Shown: positions 44,340 to 52,941 of the stretch, in pieces
How positions within the stretch are numbered: position 1 is the stretch's first letter
How the letters are laid out: each line of letters begins with the position of its first letter
NCBI GenBank assembly: GCA_030323885.1
Contig: CM059203.1
Coordinates: forward strand, 558,001 to 622,000
Origin: Branchipolynoe longqiensis
Taxonomy: Eukaryota > Annelida > Polychaeta > Phyllodocida > Polynoidae
Reading direction: 5' to 3'
DNA length: 64,000 nucleotides
Translations under genes and position numbers: made by a program
Notes under the pieces: generated by a model
Seen by the model: the letters and a program-made list of their open reading frames with translations, nothing else
What the model was told of the DNA's origin: nothing
Databases searched by the model: none

Positions 44340-45335
44340 AGAGAAGGCGGTGAGACAGGGTAGTGAGACAGGGTGGTGAGACAGGGTGGTAGACAGGGTG
44401 GTGAGACAGGGTGGGAGACAGGGTGGTGAGACAGGGTGGTGAGACAGGGTGGTGAGACAGGGTGGTGAGACAGGCTGGTGAGACAGGGTGGTGAAACAGG
44501 GTGGTGAGACAGGCTGGTGAGACAGGGTGGTGAGACAGGGTGGTGAGACAGGCTGGTGAGACAGGGTGGTGAGACAGGCTGGTGAGACAGGGTGGTGAAA
44601 CAGGGTGGTGAGACAGGCTGGTGAGACAGGGTGGTGAGACAGGGTGGTGAGACAGGGTGGTGAAACAGGGTGGTGAGACAGGCTGGTGAGACAGGGTGGT
44701 GAGACAGGGTGGTGAGACAGGGTGGTGAGACAGGGTGGTGAGACAGGCTGGTGAGACAGGGTGGTGAGACAGGGTGGTGAGACAGGCTGGTGAGACAGGG
44801 TGGTGAGACAGGGTGGTGAGACAGGGTGGTGAGACAGGGTGGTGAGACAGGGTGGTGAGACAGGGTGGTGAGACAGGCTGGTGAGACAGGGTGGTGAAAC
44901 AGGGTGGTGAGACAGGCTGGTGAGACAGGGTGGTGAGACAGGGTGGTGAGACAGGCTGGTGAGACAGGGTGGTGAGACAGGCTGGTGAGTCAGGGTGGTG
45001 AAACAGGGTGGTGAGACAGGCTGGTGAGACAGGGTGGTGAGACAGGGTGGTGAGACAGGGTGGTGAAACAGGGTGGTGAGACAGGCTGGTGAGACAGGGT
45101 GGTGAGACAGGGTGGTGAGACAGGGTGGTGAGACAGGCTGGTGAGACAGGGTGGTGAGACAGGCTGGTGAGACAGGGTGGTGAGACAGACTGGTGAGACA
45201 GGGTGGTGAGACAGGGTGGTGAGACAGGGTGGTGAGACAGGGTGGTGAAACAGGGTGGTGAGACAGGGTGGTGAGACAGGGTGGTGAGACAGGGTGGTGA
45301 GACAGGCTGTTGAGACAGGGCGGTGAGACAGACTG
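44340..45335. repeat. 13-bp minisatellite GTGGTGAGACAGG
   Basis: About 76 units of 'AGACAGGGTGGTG' with the variants 'AGACAGGCTGGTG' and 'AAACAGGGTGGTG' placed in recurring patterns. Three units make 39 bp, hence 13-residue protein-like repeats in minus-strand frames. Confidence 0.95.
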
Positions 45336-45547
45336 AGGGTGAATGTCCTGGAGGTAGTGTGTGGCCATGTGCTGTAGCGCCTTCATAACACAGGATGAAC
45401 ATTGTCGTGTTTGATGGATTTCTCCGGGTTCTTTTGTTCCATACATTTGTGCCATTTTCTTGGCAGTTGTAAATCCGTCGGTTGGAGGCGGGGGCGGGTC
45501 GGGGGATTTGGGTGCGTACCCTCACAAAAGATTTACTGATGCCAGTT

Positions 45548-45897
45548 TGTTAGTTGTTGTTTTACGTCCTAACAACATATGAGGTTATATCACGATGGGT
45601 ACCCACTTGCGACAGTGCGCACTCATGGCGACTTTATAGTGCTACCCCACTGGGAGACCAAGCCACCAGCACCATGACCTGATATTGCACTCAGTCACAT
45701 TATCCTGACACTGAGCCAACCAGTCCTTGCCCTATACTAATAATGCCGAGCACCTGGCAAGGAAGTGACAAGTATAAATTTTTACGTCATTGGTTTGACT
45801 CGACCAGAGTTCGAACCATCGACCATTGGGTTCGGATCCACCGATCTCCCAAAACAGGAGACAGACGCTCAACTCATTCGGCCGACCTGTCTGGTCA
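45548..45897 (-). mobile_element. SINE1 (head b)
   Basis: Tail 'TAGTTGTTGTTTTACGTCCT', body and head 'GCTCAACTCATTCGGCCGAC'. Full length. Confidence 0.85.
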
Positions 45898-45899
45898 TC

Positions 45900-46670
45900 A
45901 GTTTCTGATGATGATGATAATAATAATTGTAGTAATAATAATAATAATATTAGAAATAATAACAACCATAAAAATGACAAAGTTGATGCTGATAATGCTG
46001 ACAATGTTAATAATGATAATGTTATTATTCACAATGTTAATGATTGAGAATGATTTTTTTTAAATATATTAATGATGGTAACCATAATGCGAATGGTGAT
46101 GATAATGATGAAAGTGACTCTCTTGATAATGATATCGAGTATGGGTGACTGGGGGCGGGGTATGAGGGGACTGGGGGCGGGGGTATGAGGGGACTGGGGT
46201 GGGGTATGACGGGACTGGGGGTGGGTGTATGAGGGACTGGGGGCGGGGGTATGTGGAGACTGGGGGTGCGGGGTATGTGGAGACTGGGGGGGGGGGGCGG
46301 GTATGAGAGTGCACATACACACATACACACACTCACTCAGTCACATACTCACATAAACACACTCACACACATTGACACATCAGACACACACTCGCACAGA
46401 CACACACTAACATACTCACACATTCACACTCAGACATACACACACTCACACACATACATACATACTTACACACACTCATACTTACACACACTCATGAACA
46501 CACACATACTCACACACACTCAGACATACACACTTATGGACACTCACCTCACATACTGATTCACACACATGCACACACTCATACATTCATTCGAGCGCAC
46601 TGACACACTCACGGACACACTGACACACACACTCTCACACACACTTACAGCACTAACTTAGACACACTTG
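45900..46670. repeat. AAT, GACTGGGGGCGGGG and CACACTCA repeats
   Basis: Three low-complexity blocks: AAT/GATAAT to 46125; 'GACTGGGGGCGGGGGTATGA' units (about 20-22 bp) to 46300; CACACTCA-rich to 46670. Confidence 0.9.
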
Positions 46671-46681
46671 CACTCACTCAC

Positions 46682-46805
46682 TCAGACAGGCATGCGTGGA
46701 CTGAGCTGCTTGCCTGATGTTCAGGGTAACTTGCGGCATGTTGGTTCCTCGTGAGTTAATAGACACGGCTGACATGACAAACAGCGCCTGTGACTGCACC
46801 ACCTT
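46682..46805 (-). other. Candidate cryptic exon (minus strand)
   Basis: On the minus strand a C-rich tract ends 'CCCTCCCACCAG', followed by an open frame 'KVVQSQALFVMSAVSINSRG' then 'TNMPQVTLNIRQ', and a donor GTGAGT at the array edge. Codon third positions look protein-like. Not recognised; the best of the exon-like islands together with 41901-42369. Confidence 0.35.
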
Positions 46806-46859
46806 CTGGTGGGAGGGGGGGGGGGGGTTAGTTGTGTGTGTGTTGGGGTGGTTAGGTGA

Positions 46860-47040
46860 TAGAGTGGGATGGGAAAGGGAGGTGCTGGGGCAGCGCGTAA
46901 TGACACCAATTGTGTAAATGCACCCGGCACGATCAATCAGCTGAATAATGGACGGGTGCATATAGCGTACACAGCGCCCTCCAACACCCTGACGGATCCG
47001 TATCCACCCACACACCCGCCCCCTGTAGACAGATATATAT
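46860..47040. other. Unique island, ambiguous coding potential
   Basis: Minus-strand acceptor 'CTGTCTACAG' near 47025, followed by open frames ('YMHPSIIQLIDRAGCIYTIG' in one). The plus strand is open too, so no call is made. Confidence 0.25.
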
Positions 47041-47044
47041 ACCA

Positions 47045-47610
47045 CCACCTCCTTCATCACACTCACCACCATCACACTCACCACCATCACACTCACCAGC
47101 ACCTCCTTCATCACACTCACCACCATCACACTCACCACCATCACACTCACCACCATCACACTCACCACCATCACACTCACCACCATCACACTCACCACCA
47201 TCACACTCACCACCATCACACTCACCACCATCACACTCACCACCACCTCCTTCATCACACTCACCACCATGACACTCCCCACCATGACACTCACCACCAT
47301 AACACCACCACCTCCTTCATGACACTCACCACCACCACACTCACCACCATCACACTCACCACCACCTCCTTCATCACAGTCACCACCATCACACTCACCA
47401 CCACCTCCTTCATCACACTCACCACCATCACACTCACCACAATCACACTCACCACCATCACACTCACCACCATCACACTCACCACCACCTCCTTCATCAC
47501 ACTCACCACCATCACACTCACCAACATCACACTCACCACCATCACACTCACCACCATCACACTCACCACCATCACACTCACCACCATCACACTCACCACC
47601 TCTACATCCA
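47045..47610. repeat. 15-bp minisatellite CACCACCATCACACT
   Basis: About 36 units, with an 18-bp variant 'CACCACCTCCTTCATCACACT' placed every few units. Confidence 0.95.
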
Positions 47611-47619
47611 CCCACCCAC

Positions 47620-48180
47620 AGTAATCACAGCGCTACGGTCACCAGCTGCACTGGTCCCCTCCTGTCACACCCACATTAATCACCGCGCTACTGTCACCAG
47701 CTGCACTGGTCCCATCCTGTCACACCCACATTAATCACCGCGCTACTGTCACCAGCTGCACTGGTCCCATCCTGTCACACCCACATTAACCACAGCACTA
47801 CTGTCAACAGCTGTACTTGTCCCCTCCTGTCACACCCACATTAACCACATCACTACTGTCACCAGCTTTAACGGTCCCCTCCTGTCACACCCACATTAAC
47901 CACAGCACTACTGTCACCAGCTGTACTTGTCCCCTCCTGTCACACCCACATTAACCACATCACTACTGTCATCAGCTTTAACGGTCCCCTCCTGTCACAC
48001 CCACATTAACCACAGCACTACTGGCACCAGCTGCACTGGTCCCCTCCTGTCACACCCCCTCACAATAACCACAGTGCTACTGTCACCAGCTGTGCTGGTC
48101 CCCTCCTGTCACACCCACATTAATCACAGCACTACTGTCACCAGCTCTACTGGTCCCCTCCTGTCACACCCACATTAACC
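47620..48180. repeat. 55-bp satellite, about 10 copies
   Basis: 'CACATTAACCACAGCACTAC' and 'TGTCACCAGCTGTACTTGTC'; starts at 47672 and 47727. Confidence 0.95.
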
Positions 48181-48182
48181 AA

Positions 48183-48375
48183 TTCCAACTCAGTCACATT
48201 ATCCTGGTACTGAGCTAACCAGTGCCTTACTCTATCCTAGTAATGTCAAGCACCAGGCTAGGTAGGAAAAGTATTAATTGTGTAAGTCATTGCTTTGACT
48301 CGACCGGGAATCGAACTCCCGACCTTCCGCATGAGAAGCTGGCTGTACCGATTCGACTACGGTGTCCGGTAAACT
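48183..48375 (-). mobile_element. SINE1 (head a), tail half missing
   Basis: From 'CAGTCACATTATCCTGGTAC' to head 'TACCGATTCGACTACGGTGT'. The 3' half is replaced by the 55-bp satellite edge. Confidence 0.8.
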
Positions 48376-48613
48376 TCTAACATTTATATATGAACTAATA
48401 ATGGGCTTGAACTTAGTTCAACTAGAATATGCCTAACAATGGATTTGAAATTAGTTCAACTACAATATTTAGATCAGAATCTAGTTCATTGTTCCCAGTG
48501 GCCATATTTAGCCTGTCGGTTTTACTTCTATCACCAAGGTTCACTGCCCTGCCCACCCCACCTCACCCTTCTCTCCACACGGTCTAACTTCAAAGGAGTT
48601 ATATCGCCGTCCG
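48376..48613. other. Spacer with a short tandem duplication
   Basis: 'ATGCCTAACAATGGATTTGA' and 'TAATGGGCTTGAACTTAGTTC' relatives repeat twice. No gene. Confidence 0.4.
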
Positions 48614-48630
48614 CCATAATATCCAGATAG

Positions 48631-48669
48631 TTTGTTTATTGCTGTTTTATGTCCTAGCAACATCTAAGG
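48631..48669 (-). mobile_element. SINE1 tail-only insertion, 17-bp target duplication
   Basis: Only 39 bp of SINE1 3' end ('GTTTTATGTCCTAGCAACAT' inside) lies between two perfect copies of 'CCATAATATCCAGATAG' at 48614-48630 and 48670-48686. This shows extreme 5' truncation during target-primed reverse transcription. Confidence 0.9.
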
Positions 48670-48762
48670 CCATAATATCCAGATAGAAAGCACCGATTTC
48701 AACAACTCACAATTATGCATGCTGCCTGGTAAATCCCACTGCGCGCTGACTCGCTGTGCTCG

Positions 48763-48822
48763 GGTTTGTTTGTTGGAGTTTGATGTCCTGGTAACATGTA
48801 AGGTCATATCAGGACAAGGGCC
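48763..48822 (-). mobile_element. SINE1 3' fragment
   Basis: 'GTTTGTTGGAGTTTGATGTC' to 'GGTCATATCAGGACAAGGGC', broken by the following SINE2. Confidence 0.75.
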
Positions 48823-49152
48823 AGTTTAAAAAAAAAAAAATTGTTTGGTCCATTAGTTGTTTAAGCAGGAGAAATTTCAGTCATAGACCACTGGTCTTCC
48901 TCATTCCACTGCTGGTTGATAGAAAGCCCGAGCCTACACTTTTACCGACCCAAGGGATCTTTAACCTCCCACACCACATAGAGATGGTATGAGAGCAATC
49001 GGCCTTTGATGACGCTGTAAGTTATACACAGCGGTGGAAATCCAAATTGGCAGAGCTGGGGGCACAGGGAATCGAACCGCCGACCATCAGATTAGGAGTC
49101 TGACCTAGAAAAAAGTCAGACACTCTAACCACTCCGCCACAGAGAACACCAC
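48823..49152 (-). mobile_element. SINE2 with a different 3' end
   Basis: Head at right ('AACCACTCCGCCACAGAGAA'), body 'CCCAAGGGATCTTTAACCTC', but the 3' part ('GGTCCATTAGTTGTTTAAGC' and an A-run at left) differs from the other three copies. A subfamily or a chimera. Confidence 0.8.
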
Positions 49153-49391
49153 AGAGAACTGTTCTTGTATTTGCAGCACATTTTCCCCAAGTGTCTCGGT
49201 GTTCCTGCCCTCCCCATCTCTGACAGACGTGACGTCACTACTGCGTTTAAGCACATTACCCACAATGCTTCACACACTGCTTTCAATCTGGTGAATCCTG
49301 TCATGATCTGCGTACAGTTTCATCGGGGATGAGTGTGGGAATTTGAGGTGTGTACATGTATCCCTTCTGTCTCATCAGTAAATGATGGCTG
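49153..49391. other. No recognisable feature
   Basis: Short unique spacer. Confidence 0.5.
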
Positions 49392-49527
49392 AATGGTCAT
49401 GGTGCCGGCGGCCTGGTCTCCCAGTGGGGCAGCATTATAAAGTCGTCATGAGCTCGTCCTGTCACAAGTCGGTAAACGTCCTGATTTGACCTTAGATGTT
49501 GCTAGGACGTAAAACAACAACAAACAA
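49392..49527 (+). mobile_element. SINE1 3' half
   Basis: 'TGGTGCCGGCGGCCTGGTCT' to 'AGGACGTAAAACAACAACAA'; head absent. Confidence 0.8.
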
Positions 49528-49785
49528 ACATATTGACTAGTGCATTATATAGGGGATGTGGGAGTTTATGTGTGAAAAGCAGGTTTGATTATCGAAGTGA
49601 TCGCAGCTTCAGCTCAAACATGGTAGTCATGGTGTGAAATTTCCTGATAATTAGACATTGGCAGATGTGTGAACTAGTCTATAGTAATTACAATTGTTAC
49701 ATGAAAAGGTAAATGATATAGGGCCAGAGGCATTATGTGGTGCTAGTGATCCTTTACTGAGTTTTATATAGACATTATGTGTGTG
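49528..49785. other. No recognisable feature
   Basis: AT-moderate spacer. Confidence 0.5.
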
Positions 49786-50095
49786 TGTTGTTGTTTTACG
49801 TCCTAGCAACATCTAAGGTCATATCAGGACGGGTACCAACTTGTGACAGTGCGCACTCATGGGAAACCAGGCCGCCGGCACCATGACCTGGTATCCCACT
49901 CAGTCACATTATCCTGACACTGAGCACACCAGTCCTTGCCCTATCCTAATAATGCCGAGCGCCTGGCTAGGAAGCAACAAGTATCAATTTTAAAGTCATT
50001 GGTTTGACTCGACCGGGACTCGAACCCACGACCCCACGATCTACCAGCACGGGAGACGGACACTCTAACTCATTCGGCCATCCCGTCTGGTCTGG
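49786..50095 (-). mobile_element. SINE1 (head b)
   Basis: Tail 'GTTGTTGTTTTACGTCCTAG', a clean body with about 25 bp missing around the 'ACTTTATAGTGCTGCCCC' segment, and head 'CACTCTAACTCATTCGGCCA'. It ends directly at a perfect palindrome. Confidence 0.85.
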
Positions 50096-50137
50096 TCTCA
50101 CACTATCTATAACTATGTAGTTATAGATAGTGTGAGA
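50096..50137. repeat. Perfect 42-bp palindrome
   Basis: Arms 'TCTCACACTATCTATAACTA' and its exact complement around a 2-base TG loop, able to form a 20-bp hairpin. Confidence 0.95.
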
Positions 50138-50211
50138 GGGGCACTACTTTTAGTATGACAGAGCCTTAGCAGCTCTGCTCACATACCCACTCCCCCCCCC
50201 CCCCCCCCAAC

Positions 50212-50518
50212 TGTTATTTACGGATCACTGCACACCCAGACACAACAGGGCACTGTAGCCATAAACAACCAAAGCTTGGATACAAGCATATTGAATGTTC
50301 ATTGGTTGATTGGAGAATGCCTACTGCTGATTGGAGGAGCTGATCAGGTGTGACAGCCATCTTGGATTCATGAACCTATATAATAATAAACCTGAGGGTG
50401 AAAGTTCTCTGTCTTTCTGTGCACTTTCTACTCTACCTTTTTCTTGCCTGTAGTGATTTCATATTTAGCCTACCTACACAACTACAGCTGCCAGCCGTCG
50501 ACTTTACAAAATGGCGAC
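50212..50518 (+). mobile_element. Possible solo LTR with promoter-like boxes
   Basis: The block starts 'TGTTATTTACGG' and ends 'CGACTTTACA' (TG...CA), with ATTGG boxes at 50300-50335, a TATA-like 'CTATATAATAATAA' near 50380, and just downstream 'AATGGCGACAATGG', which resembles LTR-element primer sites. No duplication or internal genes are visible; a truncated LTR element is inferred. Confidence 0.35.
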
Positions 50519-50582
50519 AATGGTTTAATTTCGGCCCAGGTGACGTTTCTCGGTTTTTGTGCCTGAACCCTTCACATGTATA

Positions 50583-50915
50583 TCACCGGACATAGTAGCC
50601 GAATCGGTAAAGCACAGGCTTCCCTTGCGGAAGGTCGGGTGTTCGAATTCCAACCGCTTCAAAGCAATGACATAACATTGATACTAGTCGCTACCTAGTC
50701 GGGCACTCAGCATTAATAGGATATGGCAAGGACTGGTTAACACAGTATCAGGATAATGTGATTGTGAGTCATGATGCCAGCGGCCTGGTCTCCCAGTGGG
50801 GCAGCATTATAAAGTCACCCTGAGTGCGCACTGACACAAGTCGGTACCCGTCCTGATATGACCTTAGTTGTTAGTAACAACTATGTTATTAGGACGTTAA
50901 ACAACAACCTAGAAC
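50583..50915 (+). mobile_element. SINE1 (head a)
   Basis: 'GTAGCCGAATCGGTAAAGCA' head, full body, tail carrying a 15-20 bp insertion ('GTTAGTAACAACTATG'). Confidence 0.85.
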
Positions 50916-50937
50916 AACAGCTATATATTTATATATA

Positions 50938-51012
50938 TATTTTACCTCGGTATACCGCCTCTGGCTAGCCGCAGGCTAGGGAGAAGGAAGCACATCCGGG
51001 TCCAGCAATTAG
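50938..51012 (+). repeat. DIRS left inverted terminal repeat
   Basis: 'TTTACCTCGGTATACCGCCT' outermost, then 'AAGGAAGCACATCCGGGTCC', which recurs inverted at the right end. Confidence 0.9.
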
Positions 51013-51660
51013 CATAAGTGACTCACAACGGGAGGACGTTTGTGAGTTGCTCCAACAGGATTTATCTACTAACTCTACTTAATCACAAAGTAAGTAATAA
51101 AAAATTTAGTATAAACTGTGTATGATGCGTTATAGCATCACATTATGAAAGTTCAGAACTTTCTCAGGTCCAATTTGGACTTTGTACGTGTTTTTTACTT
51201 GAGGATAGAACACTGCGTGCCGCTGGCACGTACGAAACCGATAGTCCTTTGTTCTATCGACACCTGTTTTTGAGACAGGGAGAAATGGTAACCCGAGTTG
51301 CTCATTTCCTAAGAAAATTCTCCCGGATCATGAATAGAGGATGTTGTTGGGGATGCTTCTGGGTGTTTTTTATAAACACCCCAGACCGGTTTTAAGGCGA
51401 ACCTCCGAGTTTCGTAATATTTTCTCCAACTTGCTGGCGTCGTAGCCGCGGGTGGGAGAAGTGTACGGAACAGAGAGCGTGGGCGATCTTTGGATCGATA
51501 CCCCCCGTTTGGTTGGTTTCGTTACCATAACCCTACGGCAAAACTTAGCTTCACGCCTGTACTGAAACGTTGTAATACATGCTATTCTGTACCATATACC
51601 TCAACCCAGTTTACTGGTTACACTTTGTGTCGTTGAGATGATTCCGGTTAAGTAACACCT
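51013..51660 (+). promoter_or_regulatory. DIRS 5' leader
   Basis: About 650 bp without ORF between the left repeat and the gag-like ORF. It probably holds the promoter. A donor-like GTAAGT at 51089 and an acceptor-like 'TGTCGTTACAG' ending at 51671 could define a leader intron; this is speculative. Confidence 0.4.
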
Positions 51661-51678
51661 TTGTCGTTACAGGAACCG

Positions 51679-52941
51679 ATGGCCACTCGGCGGAATAAGC
51701 AGCCTGTGGATTACGATTCGGCACAGGTTTCCGACCGGGACAGTGACCAGCCACCTCAACCAAGTGATTGGGAGGCTAAGATGGCAGCCATGATGGAGGA
51801 CAAGATGCGCCAATTCCAGGCTCTTTCCTTTGCGGGCCCTCCCCAAATCCCTGATGAGGATTGGGAGGACTTTTCGGATGACGAGGAGGACACAGTGTCG
51901 GCCCCCGAGGTTCCGAAACCGAAAGCGCGCGGCAAGAAACGCCGCACGGTGAGCAGCTCAGGTGACGAGTTCACCAAAGCCTCAAACGCTAAACGCCCTA
52001 AGAAGTCAAAGAAAAAGAAAAAGAAAAAGAAAGACTCGTCCTCGGACTCGTCAAACCACTCCTCTTCCACGGAATCAGATTCCGATACGGAACGCGCGGG
52101 AGTGTACGCCAAAATAGGCGCTAAGGTTGGCAAGAAGATTGTCAAGAAAAAGGCGAAGAAGGTGCGTACCACAACCATGATGAGGAATACTGTCAATGGC
52201 CACTTTACAACGTTCAAACCAGTTGAGGTCATTAATAAATTGACGGAACAGATTTCCGGCGTCAAAGGTATTCCCGCTACGGTGTGTAAGGAGATGGATG
52301 CTGGCATCCATCTGTCCGACGAACGTCGCCGCTATGAAACTTCCCTTTCTGTAATTCTTAAGGCAGTTTTGGGCTCCTTGACTTCTATTATCCCCATTGC
52401 TAACCGCATGCAGACCGAGAATAAGTTCTCGTCCTTAGCTCGGGTAATGGATAGGGGCATTGCCTTGCTCGCTGCAGCGAGCAACTATATGACACATCGC
52501 CGCTTCGAAAATGTCTTTAAATCCGTCACCACCGACGCGGGCAAAGAGGTCGCCCGGTCAAAGAAGATGACGGACCATGACGGCAAGGAATACACCGTCT
52601 ATTCCGGACCTACCCCCATCAAAGGCAAACCTCTGGACAAGTCCAAGATGTTTGGGGGTCAGCTTGCTTATTTGTACAAGCAGGTAGAGGTGGACACTAA
52701 GAGTGCTAAGAACACGGAACTCAAGGGCCGTAAATCACAAAACCCACTCGGGTTCCGCCGCAGCCGCACGGATTTTCGCTTCCGCCGAGGAGGAAGGCCG
52801 TTCAGGGGAGGCCCATCCTTCGCATTCAGCCAGAGGGGAAGAGGTCGAGGCGACAGACAATCCTCAAACTGGAACGACAACCGCGGTTACAAATGGGACT
52901 TTGTCCCCAAGCCGCAGTTCCCCAAACCAGGGAACAAGTAG
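51679..52941 (+). CDS. DIRS ORF1, gag-like protein
   Basis: The first ATG of this frame is at 51679 ('MATRRNKQPV', 420 codons); the frame is open a few codons further upstream without ATG. The N-terminal third is acidic ('DEDWEDFSDDEEDTVSAPEV') then strongly basic, with a run of eight Lys. The middle (about residues 160-330) is a predicted helical region ('GIPATVCKEMDAGIHLSDER'). The C-terminus is an RG-rich nucleic-acid-binding tail ('RRGGRPFRGG', 'QRGRGRG'). No zinc knuckle is present, as is usual for DIRS gag. The likely role is packaging element RNA in particles. The stop TAG overlaps the start of the RT ORF by 49 bp; the next ORF is in the -1 frame. Function is inferred from position and composition. 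Confidence 0.8.
   Translation: MATRRNKQPVDYDSAQVSDRDSDQPPQPSDWEAKMAAMMEDKMRQFQALSFAGPPQIPDEDWEDFSDDEEDTVSAPEVPKPKARGKKRRTVSSSGDEFTKASNAKRPKKSKKKKKKKKDSSSDSSNHSSSTESDSDTERAGVYAKIGAKVGKKIVKKKAKKVRTTTMMRNTVNGHFTTFKPVEVINKLTEQISGVKGIPATVCKEMDAGIHLSDERRRYETSLSVILKAVLGSLTSIIPIANRMQTENKFSSLARVMDRGIALLAAASNYMTHRRFENVFKSVTTDAGKEVARSKKMTDHDGKEYTVYSGPTPIKGKPLDKSKMFGGQLAYLYKQVEVDTKSAKNTELKGRKSQNPLGFRRSRTDFRFRRGGRPFRGGPSFAFSQRGRGRGDRQSSNWNDNRGYKWDFVPKPQFPKPGNK

Noticed and set aside
44146..45525. 459-codon minus-strand ORF
   Set aside because: 13-bp array; three units equal 39 bp, so the protein-like 13-residue repeat is a numerical consequence.
50398..50595. ORF starting with a signal-peptide-like hydrophobic stretch
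   Set aside because: Lies across an LTR-like block and into a SINE head; no other support.
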